DNA of 31,650 nucleotides from Branchiostoma floridae. Lineage: Eukaryota > Chordata > Leptocardii > Amphioxiformes > Branchiostomatidae. The position numbers were made by a program, and so were the translations under genes. How positions within the stretch are numbered: position 1 is the first letter of the stretch; the number at the start of each line of letters is the position of its first letter. Below, piece after piece: positions 8,722 through 18,420 of this stretch. Under the pieces are notes generated by a model. That model ran no database searches. It was not told the DNA's origin and saw only the letters and a list, made by a program, of their open reading frames with translations. The stretch spans positions 4,799,511-4,831,160 of the forward strand of contig NC_049982.1 in the NCBI RefSeq assembly GCF_000003815.2. The letters run 5' to 3'.

Positions 8722-10080
8722 ATGGCAACAAGAGACAGCATGCAGGGTTTGGATGACGTCAGGAGAGGAGCAGCAGGGGGTTCTGCCGACAGTGTTCTCA
8801 CCTGGCAAGGAGACAGACGTGAGGAGTCTGGGGAGGAGTCCGGTAGGAGAGACAAAGATGTGAGAGTGTACAGGTGTGAGGAGTGCAGCAAGGAGTTCAG
8901 TAGGCTGGGTCATCTGAAGAGGCACATGCGCACTCACACAGGTGAGAAACCCTACAGGTGTGAGGAATGCAGCAAGGAGTTCAATCAGCTGAGTAATCTG
9001 AAGAGACACATGCGGACTCACACAGGGGAGAAACCCTACAGGTGTGAGGAATGCAGTAGGCAGTTCAGTCAACTTAGTGATCTAAAGACTCACATGAGGA
9101 CTCACACAGGAGAGAAACCATACAGGTGTGAGGATTGTAGCAGGCAGTTTTGTCAGCTGGCAATTCTGAAGACTCACATGCACACTCACACGGGGGAGAA
9201 ACCCTACAGGTGTGAACAGTGCAGCATGCAGTTCAGTGTGCTGAGTAATCTTAAGACTCACATGCGGACTCACACAGGTGAGAAACCCTACAGGTGTGGG
9301 GAGTGCAGCAGGCAGTTCAGTAAGCTGAGTAATCTGAAGAGACACATGCGAGCTCACACAGGGGAAAAACCTTACAAGTGTGAGGAATGCAGCAGGCAGT
9401 TCAGTCAACTTGGTGATCTGAAGAAACACATGCAGACTCATACGGGTGAGAAACCTCACAAGTGTGAGGAGTGCTGCAAGCAGTTCAGTCTTATGGGTAG
9501 TCTGAAGAGGCACATGCGGACTCACACAGGGGAGAAACCCTACAGGTGTGAGGAGTGCAGCAGGCAGTTCAGTGAGCTGGATCATCTGAAGACACACATG
9601 CGGACTCACACAGGGGAGAAACCCTACAGGTGTGAGGAGTGCAGCAGGCAGTTCAATCAGCTGGTTCATCTGAAGAAACACATGCGCACTCACACAGGGG
9701 AGAAACCCTACAGGTGTGAGGAGTGCAGCAGGCAGTTCAGTCAGCTGGGTGATCTAAAGAAACACATGCGCACTCACACAGGGGAGAAACCACACAGGTG
9801 TGAGGAGTGCAGCAGGCAGTTCAGTGTACTGAGTAGCCTGAAGAATCACATGCGGACTCACACAGGGGAGAAACCCTACAAGTGTGAGGAGTGCAGCAGG
9901 CCTGTTAGTCAGCTGGGCAATCTGAAGACTCACATGCGGACTCACACAGGGGAGAAACCCTACACGTGTGAGGAATGCAGCAGGCAGTTCAGTCAGCTGG
10001 GTCATCTGAAGAGTCACATGAAGACTCACTATGGACAAACTGAAGGTGTAAGGGACGAAGCAGGCAGTTCTGTGAACTAG
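8722..10080 (+). CDS. Unit B: intact 14-finger C2H2 zinc-finger protein (452 aa)
   Basis: Predicted nuclear DNA-binding protein. The exon starts after the acceptor TATTTACAG at 8698. I chose the ATG at 8722 because it is the first in frame after the exon 1 TAA and has a good context (GATATGG). Residues 1-49 form a charged N-terminal module ([20 protein letters not shown]...) shared by C, D and F, with no KRAB, SCAN, BTB or ZAD signature. Residues 50-441 hold 14 fingers of 28 residues with TGEKP linkers. Contacts -1/2/3/6 in order: RGHR, QSNR, QSDT, QAIT, VSNT, KSNR, QGDK, LGSR, EDHT, QVHK, QGDK, VSSN, QGNT, QGHS. Finger 13 lacks the hydrophobic-core Phe (SRPVSQ for SRQFSQ) but keeps its Zn ligands. 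The tail is [16 protein letters not shown]. Fingers 3-7 correspond to D fingers 5-9. This is the only unit with a complete array and no frameshift or terminal-finger anomaly. Confidence 0.92.
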   Translation: MATRDSMQGLDDVRRGAAGGSADSVLTWQGDRREESGEESGRRDKDVRVYRCEECSKEFSRLGHLKRHMRTHTGEKPYRCEECSKEFNQLSNLKRHMRTHTGEKPYRCEECSRQFSQLSDLKTHMRTHTGEKPYRCEDCSRQFCQLAILKTHMHTHTGEKPYRCEQCSMQFSVLSNLKTHMRTHTGEKPYRCGECSRQFSKLSNLKRHMRAHTGEKPYKCEECSRQFSQLGDLKKHMQTHTGEKPHKCEECCKQFSLMGSLKRHMRTHTGEKPYRCEECSRQFSELDHLKTHMRTHTGEKPYRCEECSRQFNQLVHLKKHMRTHTGEKPYRCEECSRQFSQLGDLKKHMRTHTGEKPHRCEECSRQFSVLSSLKNHMRTHTGEKPYKCEECSRPVSQLGNLKTHMRTHTGEKPYTCEECSRQFSQLGHLKSHMKTHYGQTEGVRDEAGSSVN

Positions 10081-11356
10081 GAAGTCTGAAGAGACGTGTA
10101 CTCACATGAACCCTACATGTGTTATAAGAATACAGCAGGGAGTATGATAGGGAAGATAGAAAGAAGCACATTACACTGAAACTGGTGAGATACCCTCGAG
10201 TGTTAGGAATTGAGTCAGCTTGGGTACACTGAAGGAACACATGAACACATACAGTCATGACAGACTCACAAGGCAGTAAACTTACACAAGTAACAGACGA
10301 CCAGAGCCTTAAGATAGCAAGCAAGTTTAGTAGGGCTAGTAATTTCATAATTGATTTGGAGCGAAAAATGCCTATGGGTGTATTGAGTGCAGAAATCTGT
10401 TAAGTCTTGCAGACTATTACTATATGTATCTTGATGAGCTTAAAATCATGCAAAAGCTGGATATGTAGACACATACATTTTGTAATACATGTACGCATCT
10501 ATAGTCTACTTGTTGGTAAAGTTAAGTTTTGCTGTTCTTGTTGGTTCAGCTTTGGCACGACATTTCTTCTGTTATATAAGAAATCTACTCTGTATCTTAC
10601 ACACTGTAGACTTTATTGGTCATACTGTTATAGGATGTCCTTATCTCTGTAGACTTAATGGGCCATAGATTTGCAGACTAATCTCTCTTCACAATCTCAA
10701 CCAGAGCCAGAGGAGCTTACAATTGGCTGTTGTTCAAATTCATTGATAATCTTTTTTAACACAGCTAAATGGTAGAAACGACGATTGTTGTTTTAGATGT
10801 CCACACTTTTTTCGAAAGTTTTTATATGCTTGTTGATCCCTGATCTTGTAGCTTATAGTCATCCAGTTTTGTTATTTAAGTCTGGGTAGTATTAACATGC
10901 TTCCAAAGTAGTGAAAGTACATTTGCGCCAATTTCTAAGTAGTGAAGTAAAAATTCAAAGTTCGATGTAGTTAAAGTTCAAAGTAGGGAAATTAATTTCT
11001 TTAAAGTTTATATTAGTGAAGTACAAAGTTTAAAGTAGTTAAAAGGAAAAGTTCAAAGTAGTAAATGTAAAAAGTTCAAAGTTCATGGCAGTGTAGAACA
11101 AAGTAGGGAAGTAGAAAGCCAAAGTACAAGGTTCAAAGTAGTGAAAGTGCAGTGTCTAATTTAAGTACAAAGTTGAAAGTAGTGACAACATTTCTGGTAT
11201 TTGTTTATTGAGTTCTCTGACACTTGTACCAGATTTTTACAGTAGCTATTTTCTATGTTCCTTTTTACATTTCAAAAGTGCTACGGTTACTTAGTTTCCA
11301 TCCATTTGAGTTTTGCAAACTAGTTATCAAAGAAAGCCACTTCTCGGTGAAATAAA
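10081..11356 (+). other. Unit B 3' UTR / flank, fossil fingers, AATAAA at 11351
   Basis: Bases up to about 10260 align to about three decayed zinc fingers (GGAAGTCTGAAGAGACGTGT; ACTGGTGAGATACCC; GAGTCAGCTTGGGTACACTG AAGGAACACATG, space added). Then follow about 640 bases of family 3' sequence with no gene, the minisatellite, and the family signal GTGAAATAAAACG (AATAAA 11351-11356) followed by AAAGATGAAGATTGTAGCATC. Whether the whole 1.3 kb is transcribed is an inference. Confidence 0.65.
10902..11190. repeat. AAGTAGTGAA-type minisatellite (unit B copy)
   Basis: Recurring CAAAGTAGTGAAAGTACA / TTCAAAGTAGGGAA words, colinear with the unit A block but with its own indels. Confidence 0.85.
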
Positions 11357-11410
11357 ACGTTCCCCAAAGATGAAGATTGTAGCATCGTTTTTTACCTTAT
11401 GTTTTTCATA

Positions 11411-11482
11411 GTGTTTGTGTGTGTGTGTGTGTGCATGTGTGTGTGTGTGTGTGTGTGTATGTGTGTGTGTGTGTGTGTATGT
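11411..11482. repeat. (GT)n microsatellite, unit B
   Basis: About 70 bases of GTGTGT with CATG and TATG interruptions; the longest of the five paralogous tracts together with unit D. Confidence 0.95.
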
Positions 11483-11483
11483 A

Positions 11484-11558
11484 GTTGACCAGCATAACTC
11501 CAGAATGCCTCGATGGATTGTCTTGATATTTGGCGTGTTGATAGGTCTTGAGACTATA
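11484..11558. repeat. Dispersed GACCAGCAT repeat, truncated (unit B copy)
   Basis: The first ~75 bases of the repeat at 2440-2645 (GACCAGCATAACTCCAGAATG...GGTCTTGAGACT), then an abrupt switch to the upstream block of unit C. Confidence 0.8.
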
Positions 11559-11862
11559 GTTTAATGATGTGATGTTGTTAAACTTGTAGATACAGTGAGA
11601 ATATATATTCAGCTGTGCTTATTTCCTGTGCCCTCCTGGGAGAATGGACAGCGGAAAATGCGGAACGTATTTGCATGATTCATGGTAAATACAATTAATA
11701 CACCAGTTGACAAGGTAAAATCATTTGGCGAAGGTATGTGGTCGTGGAACTCGAACTCAACTGATGTGATGTTGTTATAACCTGTAGGTACAGTGAGAAA
11801 AAATACATAGATATATACTCAGTTGTGCTTGTTTCCTGTGGCCTCCTGAGAGAGTGACGAAG
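11559..11862 (+). promoter_or_regulatory. Duplicated upstream block of unit C
   Basis: The sequence TGATGTGATGTTGTTA...TACAGTGAGA...CAG(C/T)TGTGCTT(A/G)TTTCCTGTG occurs twice, at about 11566-11640 and 11761-11850. Unit D has one copy at 15896-15980. No gene is present. Confidence 0.65.
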
Positions 11863-11870
11863 CGTGGACA

Positions 11871-12341
11871 CCCATCTTAGTCTTTAAAGGTCACCGGAAG
11901 CTCATGTACAATAGATGGGTAATCAGGGAATAAAATCTGACCTCCATCGGGTCGTGGAGTCCCGACTTCCTTTCCGCAAGAATAAGCCTTCTCACATTAG
12001 TTAGGACGCATGTGCGCCGACAGGAATTCTAGGTAATATGTGAAAGGGCAAGGCACACAAAATGAAAACAAAACCCGTCTGGACATTGTTATGCAAATCG
12101 AAACAATGGTGAAGACAAGGACTGTTTACTTTTTGTCTGCCTTGCCCTTTGACATATTACCTAGAATTCCTGTCGCCGCACATGCGCACTAACTAATGTG
12201 AGAAGGCTTATACCGGCTTGGCTTGGTGTTCGGGGCTGTTTCTCGTGTTTGGAGAAAAAGTACTAGAGAAAAAGTCCGCCTTCATTCTGCAGCGAGTTCT
12301 AGTGTATCATCAGGCATCCCTGTGTCACAACTAAGTTCCAG
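11871..12341 (+). promoter_or_regulatory. Unit C promoter / noncoding exon 1 with splice donor, split by a MITE
   Basis: The family block starts at TCTTTAAAGGTCACCGGAAG (11881) and continues through CGTGGAGTCCCGACTTCC to CCGCAAG, where a 224-bp MITE interrupts it (11985-12208). It resumes at GGCTTGGTGTTCGGGGC and ends TTCCAG|GTAAGC (exon end 12341). A TAA at 12332-12334 is in frame with the finger exon. The transcription start is unknown. Intron 12342-13094 is 753 bases, phase 1. Confidence 0.65.
11985..12208. mobile_element. 224-bp MITE with 71-bp inverted repeats, TA target duplication
   Basis: Arms 11985-12055 and 12138-12208 start AGCCTTCTCACATTAGTTAG and differ at only a few positions. 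TA flanks each end (11983-11984, 12209-12210). Units D and F have the uninterrupted sequence CCG(C/T)(A/G)AGGATACGCTTGGC, which confirms an insertion. The central 82 bases carry ATGCAAAT (octamer-like, about 12092). Nonautonomous; TA target suggests Tc1/mariner type. Confidence 0.88.
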
Positions 12342-12850
12342 GTAAGCAGACTTGGCTTGTGATTCGGTATTCAAAGGTTTGTAGAACAGATTTGAGGAAA
12401 AGAAACTTTCAAGAATACGAGCCACGCCACACCGGCATGCATAAATTATTTACTTTCTTTGTCCGGACTGACTGTCTTTGTTTCTTTGTTTAGGCCGTGA
12501 AACCTATGTTCCTGTCTTCAGGCCGTGAAACCTATTCTACTTTGGAGCATTTGCGTAAAAACATATCGTAGTGGGGGAAAAGAAAAGCATGTAATGTATT
12601 TAGGGCTGTGTAACTTGTGCTGGCAAAAGTAATGAGGTCTTATGATTGTTCAGTGACGTAGAAAATGTAAACAATAGAGGGTCAATAGGGTTATTTAGAT
12701 TTTGTTGGATTGTTAGATTTTGGAGGACTAGATATGAAGCTTTGTCGCATGAAATCGTGAGATACCTACATACAGTGTTTTTGGTCAGCGTTTAGTAACC
12801 AGGTTCACAAAAGAAGCCATGGAAGTAATCCAGTTTCTATCGAAATAACC

Positions 12851-12990
12851 CAGTTTTCTGTCTTACGTATACTACAAACCCCTACATACGCCCGGTCCCT
12901 TGTCAACCAGAAGCCAGTTGGGGAGGGTGTGAATTTTAGGGGACGGTTCACTAACTACTGCAGTATTAATCCTATGATGTATACACCTTC
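12851..12990 (+). promoter_or_regulatory. Conserved intronic block (unit C copy, internally deleted)
   Basis: Matches 8141-8340 but lacks the central GAAAGTTGGCGCCCAATTCT portion. It keeps TACTACAAACCCCTAC, TTGGGGAGGGTGTGAATTTT and GGGGACGGTTCACTAACT. Confidence 0.55.
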
Positions 12991-13117
12991 ATTTTCTTAA
13001 TTGTAGAACGCAGCTCACAATATTGACAGAGGAGGGATTACCCTGTTCAATTACCTCACAGTTGATAATTGTTTTCCTTGTCTTGTATTTACAGAAGTTG
13101 ATCCAGATATTGTTGAC

Positions 13118-14104
13118 ATGGCAACAACAGACCGCAGGCAGGGTGTGGATTGCGTCAGGAGAGGAGCAGCATGGGGTTCTGCAGACAGTGTTCTCACCTG
13201 GCAAGGAGACAGACATGAGGAGTCTGGGGAGGAGTCCGGTAGGGGAGACAAAAGTGTGAGAGTGTACAGGTGTGAGGAGTGCAGCAAGGAGTTCAGTAAG
13301 CTGAGCAATCTAAAGACTCACATACGGACTCACACAGGGGAGAAACCGTACAGATGTGAGGAGTGTAGCAGGCAGTTCAGTGAGCTTTGTGTGCTTAAGA
13401 AACACATACGGACTCACACTGGGGAGATACCCTACAGGTGTGAGGAGTGTAGCAAGCAGTTCACTGATCTCAGTAACTTAAAGAAGCACATGCGCACGCA
13501 CAAAGGGGAGAAACCCTACAGATGTGAGGAGTGCAGTACTCAGTTTAGTCAGCTGACTAATCTGAAGACACACATGCGTACTCACACAGGGGAGAAACCT
13601 TACAGGTGTGAGGACTGCAGCAAGCAGTTCAGTGATCTCAGTAATCTGAAGAAGCACATGCGCACTCACACTGGTGAGAAACCCTACAGATGTGAGAAGT
13701 GTAGCAGGCAGTTCAGTGTTCTGAGTATTCTGAAGAGACACATACGGACTCACACAGGGGAGAAACCCTACAGGTGTGAGGAGTGCAGCAGGCAGTTCAG
13801 TCGGCTGGATGATCTAAAGAAACACATGCGTACTCACACTGGGGAGAAACCACACAGGTGTGAGGAGTGTAGCAGGCAGTTCAGTCTGTTGGGTAATCTG
13901 AAGACTCACATGCGCACTCACACCGGAGAGAAACCCTACAGTTGTGAGGAGTGCAGCAGGCAGTTCAATGCGCTGAGTAGTTTGAAGAGACACATGCGCA
14001 CTCACACAGGGGAGAAACCCTACACGTGTGAGGAGTGCCGCAGGCAGTTCAGCCAGCTGACTGATCTGAAAAAAACACATGAAGACTCACCCTGGAAAAA
14101 CTGA
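13118..14104 (+). CDS. Unit C: C2H2 zinc-finger protein, 9 intact fingers, frameshifted tenth (328 aa)
   Basis: The exon follows the acceptor TATTTACAG at 13094; the ATG at 13118 is the first in frame after the exon 1 TAA. Residues 1-49 are the family N-terminal module (MATTDRRQGVDCVRRGAAWG...), with substitutions at Cys12 and Trp19. Fingers 1-9 cover residues 50-301 and keep every Zn ligand; contacts -1/2/3/6: KSNT, ECVK, DSNK, QTNT, DSNK, VSIR, RDDK, LGNT, ASSR. Linkers vary at finger 2 (TGEIP) and finger 3 (KGEKP). Finger 10 has both Cys, then an A7 run (14069-14075, six bases expected) shifts the frame, so it ends KKTHEDSPWKN without properly spaced His. Its family tail is lost; read with the extra base removed, the tail would extend to the TAG near 14124. 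The product may still bind DNA. An A-run sequencing error is an alternative. Confidence 0.88.
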   Translation: MATTDRRQGVDCVRRGAAWGSADSVLTWQGDRHEESGEESGRGDKSVRVYRCEECSKEFSKLSNLKTHIRTHTGEKPYRCEECSRQFSELCVLKKHIRTHTGEIPYRCEECSKQFTDLSNLKKHMRTHKGEKPYRCEECSTQFSQLTNLKTHMRTHTGEKPYRCEDCSKQFSDLSNLKKHMRTHTGEKPYRCEKCSRQFSVLSILKRHIRTHTGEKPYRCEECSRQFSRLDDLKKHMRTHTGEKPHRCEECSRQFSLLGNLKTHMRTHTGEKPYSCEECSRQFNALSSLKRHMRTHTGEKPYTCEECRRQFSQLTDLKKTHEDSPWKN

Positions 14105-15452
14105 AGGTGTAAGTTCTGTGAACTAGGTAGTCTGAAGAGACGTGTACTCTTATGAAAACTCTATATATGTTCAAAGAATACAGCAGGGAGTATGATAGGG
14201 AAGATAGGAAGAAGCACATTGCACTCAAACCGATGACATACCCTCAAGTGTTAGGAATTGAGTCAGCTTGGGTACACAGAAGGAACACATGAACACATAC
14301 AGTCATGACAGACTCACAAGGCAGTAATCTTACACAAGTAACAGACGACCAGAGCCTTGAGATAGCAAGCAAGTTTAGTAGGGCTAGTAATTTCATAATT
14401 GATTTGGAGCGAAAAATGCCTATGGGTGTATTGAGTGCAGAAATCTGTTAAGTCTTGCAGACTATTACTATATGTATCTTGGTGAGCTTAAAATCATGCA
14501 AAAAGCTGGATATGTAGACACATACATTTTGTAATACATGTACGCATATATAGTCTACTTGTTGGTAAAGTTAATTTTTGCTGTTCTTGTTGGTTCAGAT
14601 TTGGCACAACATTTCTTCTGTTATATAAGAAATCTACTCTGTATTTTAATCACTGTAGACTTTATTGGTTATACTGATACAGGATGTGCCAAATAATCTA
14701 TCTTCACAGTCACATCCAGAGGCTGTATTTAGGAGCTTACAATTGGCTGTTGTTCAAATTAATTGATTGTAATCTTTTGTAATACAGTTAAATGATAGAA
14801 ATGATATTTTGTTTGGCATGTCCACACTATTTTTTCTAAAGTTCTTTCATCTGCTTGTTGAACCCTGATCTTGTTGTTGATAGTCATGAAGTATTGTTAT
14901 TTTGTAAAGTTTGCATATATCGTTGATATGCTTCCAAAGTAGTAAAAGTACATTTGTACCAAGTTCAAAGTAGTGAAGTAGAAATTCAAAGTTCGATGTA
15001 GTAAAAGTTCAAAGTAGGGAAATTACTTACTTTAAAGTTTATAGTAGTAAAGTACAAAGTTTAGATTACAGTAGTGATTGGTTGGTTGGTTTGATTGTTG
15101 AAATAGGAAAAAAGTACAAAGTAGAAAATGTAAAAAGTTCAAAGTTTAAGCAGGAAAAGTAAAAAGATTCAAGTTTATGGTAGTGTAGAACAAAGAAGTG
15201 AAGTAGAAATCTAAAGTACAAGGTTCAAAGTAGTGAAAGTACAATTTTCAAGTTAAGTACAAAGTTGAAAGCAGTGAAAACATTTCTGGTATTTGTCTAT
15301 TGAGTTCTCTGACACTTGTAGCAGATTTTAACAGCAGCTATTTTCTATGTTTCTTTACATTTGAAAAGTGTTACGGTTTGTGATACTTAGTTTCCATGTA
15401 TTTGAGTTTTGCAAGCTAGTTATCAAGGAATGCCACTACTCGGTGAAATAAA
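14105..15452 (+). other. Unit C 3' UTR / flank, fossil fingers, AATAAA at 15447
   Basis: Very similar to the unit B 3' flank: decayed finger stretch to about 14310, a family segment without a gene (14310-14930), minisatellite, then CGGTGAAATAAAACA with AATAAA at 15447-15452 and AAAGATGAAGATTGTAGTATC. Confidence 0.65.
14930..15275. repeat. AAGTAGTGAA-type minisatellite (unit C copy)
   Basis: Same words as in units A and B, with an inserted GGTTGGTTGGTTTGATTG patch near 15078 that is also found in D (22702) and E (25808). Confidence 0.85.
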
Positions 15453-15509
15453 ACAACCCCAAAGATGAAGATTGTAGTATCGTTTTATTACCTTCGCTAG
15501 AAAGTTTTT

Positions 15510-15510
<1 letters not shown>

Positions 15511-15542
<32 letters not shown>

Positions 15543-15550
15543 TGTGTGTG
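15511..15550. repeat. (GT)n microsatellite, unit C
   Basis: Nearly pure GTGTGT tract, followed by CTTGTGTGTGCTAG. Confidence 0.95.
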
Positions 15551-15561
15551 CTAGTATGTAA

Positions 15562-15840
15562 TTGACCAGCATGACTCCAAAATGCCTAGATGGATTGTCT
15601 TGTTATTCCGTACATGGGTAGGACTTGATGAGACCCTGAAACGGTTAGATTTTGGGCTCCCTAGCAGATTGCCATGGTACTGCAGCAAAACTTCCGGGTT
15701 TGATGTCTTGTGTGCTGGACATGCTACAGTCGTGATTTTTGAGTGGTTGATAGCTCTTGGGGCAGAGAGTCAGTGATGTAGGTTTGGGCCCCCAGTGGCT
15801 TTGTCGAACTGTATGGAACCAGTTAGTTTCAAAGTTTGAA
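15562..15840. repeat. Dispersed GACCAGCAT repeat, long copy (unit C)
   Basis: Full-length version of the 2440-2645 repeat, extended by GTGATGTAGGTTTGGGCCCCC. No conserved reading frame. Confidence 0.8.
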
Positions 15841-15990
15841 AGAGAGAAACTCATAAAGGGATAAACTGATCATCACGTGGCCGTGGAACTAAAGTTTAAT
15901 GATGTGATGTGATGTTGTTAAACTTATAGATACAGTGAGATGTATATTCAGCTGTGCTTGTTTCCTGTGGCCTCCTGGGAGAATGGACAG

Positions 15991-16247
15991 CTGAAAACCC
16001 GTGTTAGTCTATAAAGGTCACCGGAGGATCATGTACAATAGATGGGTAATCAGGGAATCAAATCTGACCGCCATCCATGAGTACTTCCGGGTCGTGGAGT
16101 ACCGGTTTCCTGTCCGTGAGGATACGCTTGGCTTAGAGTCCTTGGAGTTCGGGATCGTTTCTTGTCCTTGGAGAAGAAGTCCGTATTCATAATTCTGTAG
16201 CAAGTTCTAGTGTTTCATCAGGCATCCTTGTGTCAGCTAAGTTCCAG
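15991..16247 (+). promoter_or_regulatory. Unit D promoter / noncoding exon 1 with splice donor
   Basis: This is the uninterrupted family block. TATAAAGGTCACCGGAGG begins at 16010 (TATAAAG here, TTTAAAG in C, TTTAATG in F). An ATG at 16031 opens a 53-codon frame to TAA at 16190-16192, and the block ends GTTCCAG|GTAAGA (exon end 16247). TAA 16238-16240 is in frame with the finger exon. If TATAAAG is used, transcription would start about 25-30 bases downstream; this is inference. The intron is 3156 bases (16248-19403), lengthened by two insertions. Confidence 0.65.
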
Positions 16248-17040
16248 GTAAGAAGACTTGACTTGTGACTCGGTATTCAAAGGTTTGTAGAACAGTGTAA
16301 GAAGGAAGTTTCATGAATACGAGCCTGAATACGAGCCACGCCACACGGCATGCATAAATTACTTTCTCTATCTGGACTGTCTTCGGGTCGTGAAACCTAC
16401 TTTTCTTCTGTGCAGCTGCGTAAAAACATACGGAAGTGGGGAGAAAGAAAAGCATGTTATATATTTGTTTCTGTGTTGTGCTGTTTTGCTGTCAAAATAT
16501 GACTTTGCAGGAGCTGGCCTTGGGAAAGTAAAAAATGTAAACAAGGGAGGGTCGATAAGGGTTTTTGGATTTTGTTGGATTCGAGGGGCGAACATTGACA
16601 CTTTGTCGTGATGACTTGTAAAATACCTACATACAGTATTGTTAATCAACATTAAGTGACTAGGTAACGTTTGAGCGTATCGTAAGCCGTAATGACCCCA
16701 GTTACCGGTGTGAAGCTAAATCCCTGCGCCGCCAAATACGTGAGAGGTCAGGTACTGCGGCTGCGCAATGCAGGAGAGGAGCAAGTATTTCGCAGCGAAG
16801 ATTACTATGGCAACAACCTTTGTAAAAGCTAACAGATGTTTTGTAGTAGCCGATTCGACAAACCTGTATATTGAAAAACCTATTTTTCAACAACTTTCCA
16901 TGTTTTAAATTCAACTGACTATTTCACAATTTAATACTATATGAATACATGCATTTAAAGGGAACCTTTCAAATGAGCTATTTGCCTTCATTGATTTCAT
17001 GGGATTGAAAATTGGGACACTTCATAGAGACCCTTTAGGA

Positions 17041-17417
17041 ATCCTTAAGATAATGATATGCAGCGGGAAAACATGGCACTGTTTTGGCGCACACCACAGC
17101 AGCAATCCTAAAGATAATGATATGCAGCGGGAAAGCATGGCACTGTTTCGGCGCGCACCACAGCAGCAATCCTAATATAAAGATAATGAATGAATGGAGA
17201 CCTTCATTTTACATACATACCCACTGTGTTCAGTACAGGTCGCAACAAGAGATACATGAAGTTAGTATGTTGAAAATATATGATATGCTTTATAAGTAAA
17301 GGTTTGTCTAAATTCATAAGGAATATGAATTTGCCTATATTACTTAGTTGTATGAAGTGGGATAATGATATGCAGCGGGAAAACATGGCACTGTTTTGGC
17401 GCGCACCACAGCAGCAA
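17041..17417. repeat. Three direct repeats inside the unit D transposon
   Basis: Copies of about 60 bases (GATAATGATATGCAGCGGGA...GGCGC(A/G)CACCACAGCAGCAA) lie at about 17041-17104, 17105-17168 (64-base spacing) and 17361-17417. The last two share GGCGCGCACC. Confidence 0.85.
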
Positions 17418-17936
17418 CTTAGTCGTAGTGTTCCGATATTAGAGCCATCAGAAACGGTTACAGCAGGGAAATAAAATATATGTTTGTGACTTTATTTGGC
17501 TAGCAAAGCGTGTAAAAATGAGCAAATCAGGGCCAGTGTATGACTCTGACCAGATCACCACTTCTGGTCACACGCCGAGCAATGGCGGAAGGACGGTCGT
17601 TATATCATATCATATCAGGTATCAGAACAATATAAGAAGAATAGACCCCGATTTCGACCAAGGTGAACGAACTGGCCACCATCTGCATAATGAATCATAA
17701 TTGGCGCCCCTGAACTATCTTATTACTCTATTTTTAGTCACACAAGGCAATAAAAGAAGTTGATCATAATTCTTGGTCCAGTGCACAAGTGTGTGTTTTC
17801 AGAGGATTATTCTTGTAAGTGTCCATCGTCTATCATGTGCTGACCTGTCATATTCAAATGTAACTTTTTCAAAGAATCATTCTAGGTTGAATTATGACAG
17901 GTAACAGTTATAAACGTTACCGATCTTTAGATCCTC

Positions 17937-17960
17937 TCCGTTTTATCTAAAACGGAAAAG
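17937..17960. other. Short hairpin CCGTTTTA-TC-TAAAACGG
   Basis: Perfect 8-base stem with a 2-base loop near 17938-17955 inside the unit D transposon. Its role is unknown. Confidence 0.45.
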
Positions 17961-18420
17961 AAAATAGAACACAACAAAATTGTGCCCATAGTAAATATAT
18001 TGATATATGAGCTGCTAATGCACTGCTTACAAATGCTTTGTATATCAGTCCAAATTAGGTGCTATGCTCTGTGAGGCTATAAAAGGTCATCAGAGGTGAC
18101 CTGTGGTTTCGGTGTCATTACTATTAAATAAATCAATACGATTTAGACGCTAAAATGGACGACCAATCCTTTTTCTTCAGTGAAATTGTCCATAACTTTA
18201 GCTTTGTATTGATTGGATTGAAATATTCTAAAGTAATCATTGTATTTAGTGTTACCATTTAGCCAATCAAAATATATGTCATATTCGAAACCCCCATGCA
18301 CACCGTGTATCTCAGGTATTTGGCACGGTGCACAAATTTGGCGCTTGTATCTGCCAAATCCATGCTAGCGCACCTGACCTCTCACGTATTTGGCGGCGCA
18401 GGGGTTTAGCTTCACACCGG

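Larger units (their letters stand above)
16710..18415. mobile_element. 1.7-kb nonautonomous DNA transposon in the unit D intron
   Basis: 44-bp terminal inverted repeats (16710-16753 and 18372-18415) begin GTGAAGCTAAA and differ at one base. They are flanked by ACCGGT on both sides (16704-16709, 18416-18421). Unit F has the empty site CCAGTTACCTGTCTAAGG at the matching intron position, so ACCGGT is probably a 6-base target duplication. The interior has only short open frames (the longest credible one, 17518-17700, has no known motif) and three copies of a repeat carrying GATATGCAGCGGGAAA. The superfamily is not assigned. Confidence 0.85.

Noticed and set aside
8866-10030. Regular 84-base direct repeats resembling a CRISPR-like array
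   Set aside because: The repeats are coding zinc fingers with conserved ligands and linkers in an intron-bearing eukaryotic locus; there are no spacers.
17518-17700. 60-codon frame inside the unit D transposon, considered as a transposase remnant
   Set aside because: No catalytic or DNA-binding motif is recognisable and the length is close to chance.
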